A stretch of 45,987 nucleotides of DNA, taken from NCBI RefSeq assembly GCF_009797935.1, contig NZ_VOLC01000032.1, positions 1 through 45,987 of the forward strand, in the 5' to 3' direction. This DNA comes from Lunatibacter salilacus. GTDB lineage: Bacteria; Bacteroidota; Bacteroidia; Cytophagales; Cyclobacteriaceae. Each line of letters begins with the position of its first letter. Position 1 is the stretch's first letter. The position numbers were made by a program, and so were the translations under genes. Below are positions 17,650 through 25,975 of this stretch, piece after piece. Under the pieces are notes generated by a model. The model saw nothing but the letters and a program-made list of their open reading frames with translations. It had not been told where the DNA came from and ran no database searches.

Positions 17650-20454
17650 ATGATGTTTATACCTCAATGGCTCCTTGCTTTCCTGCTCATGCAATTCCCC
17701 TTTAGCGATGCTACAGGTGAAGATGAATTAAAGGAAATGTATCGGCTAGGGATGGAACTGTATTATGCTGAAATTCCCAGCTCTGAAACAGACAGTACTG
17801 CAAAAGCATTTTTTACAGCCATTTTAAATGCTGAAAACAAGGAGGATGTTTTGGGGAAAGCGAAGTTATTGGAAGTATATGAAAAATTGGGAAACCTTAA
17901 TCTCATCATGGAGGAAGACCAAGATGCCATCGCGGCCTATTGGTCTGCGTTGTCATTAGATAAATCTCCCGAGTTGGAGGATTCTCTTTTTTTTGGTTCC
18001 AATTTGTTTATGGCGGAGGCGTATTACAAATTAAACAAGCCTGACAGTGCCATTCATTTTTTTAAAAAGGCAGAACGTATTTTTGAGCTGATGGATTCAA
18101 AAAATGAAGGATCCAGGTTATACAATTCTTTGGGAGTCTATTATTATGAAACCGGAAATTTTGCCCAAGCTATTAATTACTTTACAAAGGCGAAAGACTT
18201 AGTAATTGGAGACCGGGATTCGTCTGAATTGGACTCCTATATGAAATATGCCTATTTTTCTTTTACATCAAACATCGCTACCGCTTTAGTTAAATTAAAA
18301 AAGCTAGACAGTGCAAAAAGAGCCTTTCATGAACTCGTTCATTTGAATATAAACACCGATGTAACCTATTTGGATCTTGTGGATTTGCACTTGGAACTAG
18401 GAGAACCTGACTCCGCTTTTTCCTTTTTGCAAAAAATCAACTCCCCAACTACGAGACAAACTATCGGCTATGCCAACAAAGTGGCTGAAATTTATCTCCA
18501 GAAGCGTGATTATATAAACGCAAGGATTGTCCTCCAAGAGCTAATTGAACGGCATGAAGCGTCTGACGAGGATTTTTTAGAAGGCGACCGCAATTTTAAA
18601 TTGGGTTATACTAACAGACTATTTGGGAGAATTTATATGGAAGAAAAAAAATATCTACAAGCACTTACCCATTTCCACCGGGCTATCCTTCATTTTGATC
18701 CGAGTTTCTCGGATCTAAACCCCCTGTCGAATCCCGATGATCATGGAATGGGTTTCGCAGCCTATGCGTTATTTGACAATTTGATCCTAAAGGCTAATAC
18801 GCTGGTAGAACTGGCATCAAATGAATCAGATGGCAAGTACTGGGAAGCCGCAACCAATACCTACCAGGAAGCTTTCAACAAAGTCGTTTACCTCAACGCC
18901 TTTTACGACAATGATGTCGCCAGGGTGTTTTTGGGAGAATCGGTTCTCCCGGCCTATCAAAAAGCCATTGAGCAAGTTCTTGAAAAATACTCGATCTCAC
19001 CAACTAAATCCTTACTGGAACAGGCCTTTCTCTGGGCCGAAAGCAGCAAGTCCATCAGTTTGCTTGCTGGTCAAAATGAAAAAAAAATCAAATCACAATT
19101 CGGAATTCCGGCGGCTTTATTGGAAGAAGAAAATGAGCTGAATTTTAAGATGTCCAATTTGATCCAGCAACTTAATGCGACTGAGGATTTGGAAGCTGGC
19201 CAATCCATACAAAAGGAATTATTGGACATTCGCTTGAAATTGTCTACCCTTCACCTTCGTTTCAATGAATTTCCTGACTTCGTTAATGCCAAAATCACAG
19301 GAAAAATCAAAAATATCGAAGAACTTCAAAACACTTTTCTTTCCAGAGGAAAGCTTTTAATTTCTGTTTTTGAGTCTAAGACGAACCGGCACCTTTTCTA
19401 TTTGGACAAAAATTCATTGAATGTTATCAGCCGTCCATTGGATAAATTATTTTCGGAAAAAGTAGCACATTTTAAAACCTCGATTTTTACTGCTGAAATG
19501 GGAGAGCGATTTGACCTAAGGGGTGTAGCGCATGAAATTTTCAAGGAATTCTTTACTGGAGTTGAAGAAAATTTAAGAGTTTATGAGGAATTACTAATCA
19601 TTCCTCACGGAATATGGAGGGATTTTCCATTTGATCTGTTGGTAAACTCCTCAAATGAGTATTTGATAGAAAACTTCTCTATCGGATATCAGTTTTCCGT
19701 AAATTTCCTGGAAACTGAAAACGCCAAGCTAGTGTCAATGGATAATATGCTTTCCTTGGCTCCCTACGCACATCCTATACCCCATTCATCATTCAATGAT
19801 TTACCATATTCTCTATCGGAAATAGAACTGCTTCCCGGCAAGAAATTGATTGGAAAAGCCGCGACCAAATTACAATTCTTAGAATCTGTTGGAAACCACA
19901 ATATCCTTCATCTTGCCACCCACGCCCAGGCCGTTCTGGAGTCCCCTTACCAAAGTTTTATTGCGTTTTATCCGGATACTGAGGATCATAAATTATATCT
20001 TGAGGAATTGCAATACAAGACATTTGAACATACTGATTTAATTTACCTCAGTTCCTGTGAATCAAATTACGGAGAGATTAGTGCCAGCGAGGGCGTATTA
20101 GGTATTTCCAGAGCCTTTGCATACGCTGGTTGCCCAAATGTTATCACTTCCCTATGGAAAATGGAAGACTTGACGTCTTCCTATTTAAGTTCAAAATTTT
20201 ACCACTATTTAGAACGGGGAAATAGCATCACAAAATCGTTACAACTGGCAAAAATCGATTTATTGTCCGACCCCGAAATGAATCAGTTTCGCCATCCCCG
20301 TTATTGGGCGCAATTGGTTTATATAGGAAATCCCACAGGTTTGCAAGCGGGAGCAAAATGGCCTTTCGTTTATTCAATGCTGGTAATATTCGCTCTTTTC
20401 ATCTGTTTATTTTTTGTCTTTCAAAGGTCAAATGGAATCTCGCATGGCAAATAA
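17650..20454 (+). CDS. Secreted, membrane-anchored TPR-CHAT protease
   Basis: A 934-residue protein: signal sequence (about residues 1-20), a long array of TPR-like helical repeats (~25-480), a linker, and a C-terminal CHAT (caspase-like) domain (~600-895), then a membrane helix (~903-924). Catalytic residues are visible: His758 in HLATHA and Cys803 in LSSCES; the SALW-like segment is ITSLWKMED. With a cleaved signal and a C-terminal anchor, the TPR and CHAT domains would sit in the periplasm. The last codons (NGISHGK and stop) come from a dispersed repeat that begins at 20432. CHAT proteases such as TPR-CHAT of type III-E CRISPR act on sigma-regulating partners; here a sigma/anti-sigma pair faces it. 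Confidence 0.88.
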   Translation: MMFIPQWLLAFLLMQFPFSDATGEDELKEMYRLGMELYYAEIPSSETDSTAKAFFTAILNAENKEDVLGKAKLLEVYEKLGNLNLIMEEDQDAIAAYWSALSLDKSPELEDSLFFGSNLFMAEAYYKLNKPDSAIHFFKKAERIFELMDSKNEGSRLYNSLGVYYYETGNFAQAINYFTKAKDLVIGDRDSSELDSYMKYAYFSFTSNIATALVKLKKLDSAKRAFHELVHLNINTDVTYLDLVDLHLELGEPDSAFSFLQKINSPTTRQTIGYANKVAEIYLQKRDYINARIVLQELIERHEASDEDFLEGDRNFKLGYTNRLFGRIYMEEKKYLQALTHFHRAILHFDPSFSDLNPLSNPDDHGMGFAAYALFDNLILKANTLVELASNESDGKYWEAATNTYQEAFNKVVYLNAFYDNDVARVFLGESVLPAYQKAIEQVLEKYSISPTKSLLEQAFLWAESSKSISLLAGQNEKKIKSQFGIPAALLEEENELNFKMSNLIQQLNATEDLEAGQSIQKELLDIRLKLSTLHLRFNEFPDFVNAKITGKIKNIEELQNTFLSRGKLLISVFESKTNRHLFYLDKNSLNVISRPLDKLFSEKVAHFKTSIFTAEMGERFDLRGVAHEIFKEFFTGVEENLRVYEELLIIPHGIWRDFPFDLLVNSSNEYLIENFSIGYQFSVNFLETENAKLVSMDNMLSLAPYAHPIPHSSFNDLPYSLSEIELLPGKKLIGKAATKLQFLESVGNHNILHLATHAQAVLESPYQSFIAFYPDTEDHKLYLEELQYKTFEHTDLIYLSSCESNYGEISASEGVLGISRAFAYAGCPNVITSLWKMEDLTSSYLSSKFYHYLERGNSITKSLQLAKIDLLSDPEMNQFRHPRYWAQLVYIGNPTGLQAGAKWPFVYSMLVIFALFICLFFVFQRSNGISHGK

Positions 20455-20494
20455 TCATCCAAGTGTATGACGCTCTCCTCATGCTCGATTTCAT
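20432..20494 (+). repeat. Dispersed intergenic element, copy 1 (partial)
   Basis: TGGAATCTCGCA, then AATCATCC, a variable centre, and TCATGCTCGATTTCATG. The same blocks in the same order occur at 23189-23279 (opposite strand) and 45845-45987. The two ends can pair (10 of 12 positions, counting one G-T pair, around a 2x2 internal loop). This copy supplies the CHAT stop codon. It lacks the TTATAATTGTTTTT flank found in the other copies. Confidence 0.85.
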
Positions 20495-20514
20495 GATGTT
20501 TTACTTGATCAAAA

Positions 20515-20546
20515 AACACCTCCTTTAAGAAAAAAAAGGAGGTGTT
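20515..20546 (-). terminator. Terminator hairpin between convergent genes
   Basis: AACACCTCCTT (20515-20525) pairs perfectly with AAGGAGGTGTT (20536-20546). Read on the minus strand, the stem is followed by six T, so it best serves the acidic lipoprotein gene; it may also stop transcripts from the CHAT gene. Confidence 0.85.
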
Positions 20547-20564
20547 GAAGATTGATCCTCTTTC

Positions 20565-21302
20565 CTATCTTAATTCAATTTCAATTTCAGACGACGCTTT
20601 GATTCGGTTTACAATTTTCGAATACATGGCATTATTGGTATTTCTTGTAATTCGGATAACGTCATTATCTTTTTGGGCATTATCCAATTCAGCGTTGCTA
20701 ATATCCCTAAACCATAAATAGGCGTTAATTTCTAAGAGGGCCAAGGGATTGTTAATTCTGTCTATCCGGAAATAAGCATTATCGTCTTCAGCTTCGATTT
20801 CCACTTCAAAATCAATATCATCGCCGAAATATTCAAAAACAACCTGATAAGCATCACCATCTTGACCGCTATATTGTCCTTCCAAATAAATTGAAGGTTC
20901 ATTCCTATGGTCAATTAGATCCAGTTCCAATTCAATTTCTTCATATTCACCTTCTGGAATGTTGATAAAGAAATCGCTGGATTCGTCGAATTGGTCAAAG
21001 GTCACTTTGCGGATGTCATTAAATTCGATTTCAAACTCTTTCTCGAAACGACCATTCTCGTCCCTTCCCTCCATTTCCAATTCCAACTCTTTGATCTGGA
21101 TAAATCCTTCGGTTATCTCCAAATCATTGGTTAAGGTTCTTGCACTAGGTTGGGCATTGTTTCCAGATCCCAAAACAAAAGCCAGTCCCAAACTTCCCTC
21201 ACCAGTACCGGGAACATTGTCGTCATTATTCTGGCACCCAACAAGCATCCCTAACCCTAGCACAAATCCGATCTGTAAATAATTTTTTGTTATTCGCTTC
21301 AT
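20565..21302 (-). CDS. Acidic lipoprotein, possibly DUF4382-like
   Basis: A 245-residue product with lipobox LVGCQ (Cys23) after a hydrophobic signal. The mature part is a predicted beta-rich, strongly acidic domain (EIELELDLID, DIDFEVEIEAEDD). The pattern of 'I..I.ELELE' and 'IPEGEYEEIELEL' strands recalls DUF4382-type surface lipoproteins, but I am not certain of the family. It lies 71 bp after the anti-sigma-like gene and probably belongs to the same operon, as a target or partner of the sigma system. Its acidity parallels the poly-Asp lipoprotein across the convergent junction. Function unknown. Confidence 0.7.
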   Translation of the reverse strand: MKRITKNYLQIGFVLGLGMLVGCQNNDDNVPGTGEGSLGLAFVLGSGNNAQPSARTLTNDLEITEGFIQIKELELEMEGRDENGRFEKEFEIEFNDIRKVTFDQFDESSDFFINIPEGEYEEIELELDLIDHRNEPSIYLEGQYSGQDGDAYQVVFEYFGDDIDFEVEIEAEDDNAYFRIDRINNPLALLEINAYLWFRDISNAELDNAQKDNDVIRITRNTNNAMYSKIVNRIKASSEIEIELR

Positions 21303-21373
21303 ATCAATTTAATTGGTTTTAGTTAACATACTTCTATTCCAATATCGTTTCAATGAAGCAAAATGTAATCCAA

Positions 21374-22138
21374 CTATCCTCCTTTTTTTAATTTAAGCAA
21401 CCTGATCTTAAATCTATCCCACCTACCAAAAGCATCATGATAAACGTGTGAGCGGTTTTCCTTCATCTTGTCTATCAATCGATAAGCCTCGTCAAATTCC
21501 CCAAGTTGGAGGTAAGTTAGAGAGGAATAAAAGTCCATTTCCTGTTCAAAAAGTTTTTTTTCTGCCCTAGCATTTATTTCTCCTACCCTATTGAAATAGT
21601 TTAATGTTTCCGAATAAGCACCTTTCTCGTATGAGGCCAACCCGGCAAAAAAATAAGGCTTCTGTTCAGGAGACTGCTCCTTTTCTACCCAACTCAGTAG
21701 ATTATCCCAGTCACGCTGCTGATAAAACAATTCTACCGCAGTATGTTGGCCTTCCTCCGACCGCATTACGGGGAGTTTGTATGCGATATAATTGTCATCG
21801 ACAATCTTCGAGGGCTGGAGTTGATATAAGCTAATAGAAATGAAAGCAAAAATCAGCAGAAAAGAAGCCGCAATACCAATCCATTTCTTTCCAAAAAGAG
21901 AAATTACTTGTCCTTTTGATTTTTTCTCCCTGTCAGATTTGAAAGTTTCGTGCACTGAATTGATTTCCCGCCATAGACCAACATCTTTCAGTTGCCTTTT
22001 TGTAAAAGTTAATAGTTCCAACTGCTCCCTAAGTTCAACATCAGAAGCTATTTTACTTTCAAGATCAACTTTGGCCCGATCATCCAAACGACCCTCCAGG
22101 TAGTCCTCCAGTAACTCAAATATTTCCTGCTTATTCAT
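21374..22138 (-). CDS. Membrane anti-sigma-like protein with periplasmic helical domain
   Basis: A 254-residue protein with an N-terminal cytosolic region typical of Bacteroidota anti-sigma-like proteins (IFELLEDYLEGRLDD, VELREQLELLTFTKR), one membrane helix at about residues 86-106 (IGIAASFLLIFAFISISLY) and a periplasmic C-terminus made of TPR-like helices (PYFFAGLASYEKGAYSETLNYFNR, FDEAYRLIDKM). It overlaps the sigma gene by 8 bp, so the two are translationally coupled. The likely job is to hold the sigma factor at the membrane until a periplasmic signal releases it. The facing periplasmic CHAT protease is a candidate for that signal; this is inference. Confidence 0.8.
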   Translation of the reverse strand: MNKQEIFELLEDYLEGRLDDRAKVDLESKIASDVELREQLELLTFTKRQLKDVGLWREINSVHETFKSDREKKSKGQVISLFGKKWIGIAASFLLIFAFISISLYQLQPSKIVDDNYIAYKLPVMRSEEGQHTAVELFYQQRDWDNLLSWVEKEQSPEQKPYFFAGLASYEKGAYSETLNYFNRVGEINARAEKKLFEQEMDFYSSLTYLQLGEFDEAYRLIDKMKENRSHVYHDAFGRWDRFKIRLLKLKKGG

Positions 22139-22739
22139 AATTTAAAGCATCTTTAACATTTTCATACAGGATAGGATCGGATTTAATCTGATCTATTAAC
22201 GTTTTGAGACACTTATACTTCTTGTTTCTCACTACTTGCTCACTTGTGTAATTTTCTGCCTCCATAATCTCCTTCATGCTCATGTCCTGATAATAAAAAA
22301 GTAAAAGTATTCGCTTACATTTCCCCCCTAACGACTCGAACAGACCTAAAACTAACTTAAAGTCCTCATTCCTAATGAGCTCGTTGGTTGTGGGCTTTAT
22401 TTGCATATCCTGTTCGTCTGTATAAATTTCAGCTCTTTTGGAAGCACTTTTCCTTCTTCTCAATTCCGAAATCCACAAATTCTTCGCAATGGCGAAAACA
22501 TAGGATTTCAAACTGGAATCAGCCCGAAATCTACTTCCCTGAATCGCCTTGATGGTGACCATCAATGTCTCCTGAAAGATATCTTCAGCATCAAAGGTAC
22601 TTCCGCTATTTCGCAGGATATATCGCTCAACGCCATTGTAATGGCAGGCATATAAGTACCTAATCGGTTTTTGAAGGTCAACGTTTAAACCAATATCCCG
22701 AATGGCCTTTTCGTCATCATAGTCCTTATCAACTGTCAT
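22131..22739 (-). CDS. ECF-type RNA polymerase sigma factor
   Basis: A 202-residue sigma-70 family protein with region 2 (DAEDIFQETLMVTIKAI, then LKSYVFAIAKNLWISELRRR) and a region 4 of the Bacteroidota type (GKCKRILLLFYYQDMSMKEIM, then YTSEQVVRNKKYKCLKTLI). It is the first gene of a minus-strand operon with the anti-sigma-like protein and the acidic lipoprotein. I could not identify a shared promoter motif with confidence upstream of this gene and of the poly-Asp gene, so its regulon is open. Family call is firm; the link to the peptide operon rests on position. Confidence 0.9.
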   Translation of the reverse strand: MTVDKDYDDEKAIRDIGLNVDLQKPIRYLYACHYNGVERYILRNSGSTFDAEDIFQETLMVTIKAIQGSRFRADSSLKSYVFAIAKNLWISELRRRKSASKRAEIYTDEQDMQIKPTTNELIRNEDFKLVLGLFESLGGKCKRILLLFYYQDMSMKEIMEAENYTSEQVVRNKKYKCLKTLIDQIKSDPILYENVKDALNYE

Positions 22740-23188
22740 TTAAACTCAATTAGTAGTCGGTACTGAATTGGGAAACGTAACGCATTATTATCACTTTACC
22801 CCTGATATTTTCTTCAACAGCATAAATCTTCAATTCTAATGCAGAATAATATATTTAAAATTGTACCGAATTAAATAAAAATACAATTGAAAGCAAAAAT
22901 AGATTGTGATTTAAGTAAATGACTTTTTAACCAATAGAGCAAATCAAATTCCCTACTTGATGCCGTTTGAAGTGAAAGAAACTGGAATGTCACTTCAAAA
23001 TCAGGTAAAGATGAAGTGAACCACCCACCAACTCTTGGAAAAAATTATTATTATTCTCTGTCAGGAAACATCTACCCCGCCGTCTAATGATCCAAATAAG
23101 AAGACTATGTGAATGCGCATTTTCACTTAATGCGCATGCAATAGTGAAATTTTATCCGGAGTATAATTAGACAAAAATTTAAACACCA
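22740..23188. promoter_or_regulatory. Intergenic region with dyad elements between sigma operon and envelope genes
   Basis: About 450 bp without a gene. It must hold the sigma-operon promoter on the minus strand. TTTGAAGTGA (22966-22975) and TCACTTCAAA (22990-22999) form a perfect 10-bp dyad, and another TGAAGTGA lies at 23012-23019. Further on, the palindrome ATGCGCAT occurs twice (23113-23120 and 23130-23137). These could be operators; no regulator can be named. Confidence 0.4.
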
Positions 23189-23279
23189 TGAAATCGAGCA
23201 TGAGGAGAACCTCACATATAGGGATGATTTTAATACATGCGAGATTCCATATGGCCATTCAAAAACAATTATAATCATA
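23189..23279 (-). repeat. Dispersed intergenic element, copy 2
   Basis: Read on the minus strand this copy runs TTATAATTGTTTTT, GAATGGCCATATGGAATCTCGCA, AATCATCC, a variable centre, TCATGCTCGATTTCAT, matching the right-end copies block by block. Its centre forms a small hairpin (TGAGG with CCTCA), which the other copies do not share. It ends at the start codon of the following small gene and would be part of that gene's 5' leader. Confidence 0.85.
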
Positions 23280-23440
23280 TGAAAAAAATAGCAGCTATCG
23301 TTTTGGCTATCCTAGCACTCGCGGTGATCGTGATGGGGATAGGTAATTTTATGATTCCGCCGGTTCTGACCGGAGTTGGCTTTTTGGCCATTGCGTTCGT
23401 TTTTTTTAGGGAGAGTCGTCTTAACCAATTTGAGAAATAA
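23279..23440 (+). CDS. Small hydrophobic membrane protein
   Basis: The ATG at 23279 gives 53 residues: KK, a first membrane helix (AAIVLAILALAVIVMGIGNFM), a short turn with PP, a second helix (GVGFLAIAFVFF) and a basic tail. An in-frame start at 23237 would put residues encoded by the dispersed repeat in front and was rejected. No known family is recognised. It lies 71 bp ahead of an outer-membrane-type gene and could be co-transcribed with it. Confidence 0.55.
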   Translation: MKKIAAIVLAILALAVIVMGIGNFMIPPVLTGVGFLAIAFVFFRESRLNQFEK

Positions 23441-23511
23441 TAAACTGTGCCTCTGCCAAGCAAATTGTCGATGCTTTGCATCAATTCTAATTTATACCAA
23501 AAAAACTTACC

Positions 23512-24219
23512 ATGAAAAATTTATTAAAATTCTATTTGTTCATTAGTGTGTTTTTTCTCGCCGTTACTTGTGTACAGGCCCAAGAGGGTACACTGCCTAA
23601 AAAAGAGTCCAACATTGACCTAGCTTTGGGTATGGGGGAAAACAGGAGCTTTTCCTATGCGCTATCCTGGAATACCAGCTATGGGCTCTTTTCCTCCAAC
23701 AAATTCCGGCTGGGATACGGTGTCCGGTTTTCGGGATTCACTGGTACTGACCTGAACTATATAACAGCACCTGCCGATCTCACCGGCGATAACGCGACCA
23801 TTGATACACTCTTTGTGAATAGTGCCCATACCATGGGGTTAAGTGCCCTAATAAATTTACAATATCAGTTTAGTCCGAAATTCAAACTTGGGTTTAATAT
23901 CGATGCCATTGGGCTGGGATTTGGCGGCACCACCAATGCACAGTTTATTTCCTCATCAAACACCGGGCAATTTCCCGAGACAGTGGAAGCCAGCCCCACT
24001 TCATTTAACCTGCTCCTGGGCGGTGACAATGATCGGGGACAGATCAAATCAGAATTCTATATCGCTTACGCTTTGTCAGAAAAAACCTGGCTGCGTGGAG
24101 GTATGGACATGACTTTCTCGGAATATACCAGCAGGCAGGAATTAGCTAACGCAAACGACAGATTTAGATACAAGCCTGTTTTGATATTCTTAGCCATTTC
24201 ATATAATCCCTTTAATTAA
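23512..24219 (+). CDS. Putative outer membrane beta-barrel protein
   Basis: A 235-residue protein with a signal peptide ending near CVQAQ, followed by alternating amphipathic strands (SNIDLALGMGE, KFRLGYGVRFSGF, LSALINLQYQFSPKFKLGFNIDAIGLGFGG, SEFYIAYALSEKTWLRGGMDMTF) and a C-terminus of the form ISYNPFN, as in small barrels. No enzyme motif is seen. It precedes the YceI gene by only 17 bp, so both are likely one transcript. Function unknown. Confidence 0.7.
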   Translation: MKNLLKFYLFISVFFLAVTCVQAQEGTLPKKESNIDLALGMGENRSFSYALSWNTSYGLFSSNKFRLGYGVRFSGFTGTDLNYITAPADLTGDNATIDTLFVNSAHTMGLSALINLQYQFSPKFKLGFNIDAIGLGFGGTTNAQFISSSNTGQFPETVEASPTSFNLLLGGDNDRGQIKSEFYIAYALSEKTWLRGGMDMTFSEYTSRQELANANDRFRYKPVLIFLAISYNPFN

Positions 24220-24236
24220 TCCTAAACTTTATTAAC

Positions 24237-24776
24237 ATGAATTTATCATTCTTATTTGTTCTATGGTTCTGGGTTGCCATCCCCGACCCCTTGGACCGTC
24301 CTGCAAACTGGGAAGGGACAAAGGAGGAATCCTACATTAAATTTAATATCCGAAATTTGGGGTTGAATGTAGAGGGAATTTTCAATTCATTCACTACGAG
24401 TGTAGAGTATGATAAATCCCATCCAACAAAAAGCCGTTTTTCCGCAAAAATTGAGGTCAGTTCCCTTAGTACGGGAATCAATAAAAGAGACAATCACCTT
24501 AAGCAGGAGGAGTATTTTCATCTGGAGAAGTATCCCACGATTACCTTTCAATCCACAGACGTTAGCGCTCCAAATGCGGGGCAACTTCTTGTCAAGGGTA
24601 ATATAACGATAAAGGGGACAACACAGCCAATCGAATTGAAGGTAGCCGTAAAGGAATCCGGGGGGAAAACCCAATTTTCTATCGTCGGCCAACTGGACCG
24701 TAAGGACTTTGGCGTTGGAGGAAATAGCTGGGTCATGTCCGATGAGGTAATCTTGAAGCTGTATATTGAAAATTAA
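24237..24776 (+). CDS. YceI-family periplasmic lipid-binding protein
   Basis: A 179-residue protein with a short N-terminal hydrophobic stretch and the YceI lipocalin-like fold: IKFNIRNLGLNVEGIFNSF, FSAKIEVSSLSTGINKRDNHLKQEEYFHLEKYPTITFQS, LLVKGNITIKGTTQPIEL, QLDRKDFGVGG. YceI proteins bind isoprenoid-type lipids in the periplasm. The opening 'I.F.I.nlG..v.G.f' motif is complete. It probably shares a transcript with the preceding barrel gene. Confidence 0.9.
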   Translation: MNLSFLFVLWFWVAIPDPLDRPANWEGTKEESYIKFNIRNLGLNVEGIFNSFTTSVEYDKSHPTKSRFSAKIEVSSLSTGINKRDNHLKQEEYFHLEKYPTITFQSTDVSAPNAGQLLVKGNITIKGTTQPIELKVAVKESGGKTQFSIVGQLDRKDFGVGGNSWVMSDEVILKLYIEN

Positions 24777-24888
24777 GTGTCGCCGCCTTTGGTTCAAAGC
24801 GTGAATCTATAGTACGATATCCGGTATTACTAATCAAAAGCTTAAGAAAACTAATTCAACGTAATCCTTGCCAATACAGATAAAGCTA

Positions 24889-25968
24889 GTGAAAAAGGTG
24901 AATAATGTGGTTATGACACTGCTAATTGTCGCTGTCTGTCAACTGACCTATGGCCAGGAAGCTGAAAATGACAGCACCATCTTCAAGGTATTGCCTTTGG
25001 CCTATTATACCCCTGAAACCCGAATAGCTTTTGAGGCATTCGCCTTCTACAGCTATTATTCTAGGGATAGCCGGAGAAAATCAAATATCCGGCTATTTGC
25101 CACGTACACACAAAACCGCCAGTATCTGCTGACAATCCCCTGGCAAATTTATACTTCTAAGGACAACTATTTCCTGAATGGTAGCCTAGACTATCGTAAA
25201 TTCCCGGAATATTACTACGGATTGGGTAATGAAACCCAAGAAGCAAACCGAACTCTTTATGAATTCTCTGCCTTCACACTTAACAGTAAGAATTATGTCA
25301 AACTGGAAAACGACACCTATTTGGGGATTGCCTTTCAGGGACAAATGCTAGTACCTGATTTTCCCGACGGGGAAATTATCTTCAGTGACATCACTCCTGA
25401 AAATGGTGAAAAAGGATATTCGTACCTGGGCTTGGGCCCCTCATTTATGTGGGATAGAAGAGATCATATTCTTTCTCCATCCAGTGGAAGCTTTTTGGAG
25501 TTTACCCCGATTTTTGGTTTTGGACAAGCATCAGAACACCCAATTTATTTTGGCCTGGCATCCATTGATATTCGCGACTATTGGAAATTGGGAGAAAATG
25601 CCACTTGGGCCAACCAGTTTGTGGCGCAATTTTCCGCTGGGAGTGTTCCATACCGGGTATTACCGACTTTAGGTGGACCTCTTTTACACAGGGGATACTA
25701 TCAGGGTAGATTCCGGGATAACCACTTCATGGTACTGCAATCAGAGTTTCGCCAACATGTGATCGGACGGGTTGGTTTTGTTTTGTTTGGATCCATTGGA
25801 AGAGTATATCCAAACATACGAACGGAATTGTTCGAAGAGCTTCATGTGGCCGCTGGAGGAGGTCTCAGGTTTAGGGTAAGCAAAAAAGACCGTACAAATG
25901 TTCGCTTTGATTACAGCATCACCCCGGATTCTTCCGGCTTCTACATCTATTTTGCTGAATCCTTTTAA
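24889..25968 (+). CDS. Surface-antigen (BamA/D15-like) outer membrane barrel protein
   Basis: About 359 residues using the GTG at 24889 (MKKVNNVVMTLLIVAV...GQ), which gives a normal signal peptide; an in-frame TTG at 24868 is less likely. The rest is a 16-strand-type barrel without POTRA domains: LGLGPSFMWDRRDHILSPSSGSFLEF is the D15 'RDn...P..G' signature, followed by LPTLGGPLLHRGYYQGRFRDNH, the conserved loop-6-like RGY motif. Such short D15 proteins are often partners of envelope enzymes. The ATP-grasp gene starts 7 bp later, so they form an operon. Confidence 0.85.
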   Translation: MKKVNNVVMTLLIVAVCQLTYGQEAENDSTIFKVLPLAYYTPETRIAFEAFAFYSYYSRDSRRKSNIRLFATYTQNRQYLLTIPWQIYTSKDNYFLNGSLDYRKFPEYYYGLGNETQEANRTLYEFSAFTLNSKNYVKLENDTYLGIAFQGQMLVPDFPDGEIIFSDITPENGEKGYSYLGLGPSFMWDRRDHILSPSSGSFLEFTPIFGFGQASEHPIYFGLASIDIRDYWKLGENATWANQFVAQFSAGSVPYRVLPTLGGPLLHRGYYQGRFRDNHFMVLQSEFRQHVIGRVGFVLFGSIGRVYPNIRTELFEELHVAAGGGLRFRVSKKDRTNVRFDYSITPDSSGFYIYFAESF

Positions 25969-25975
25969 CTTCACG

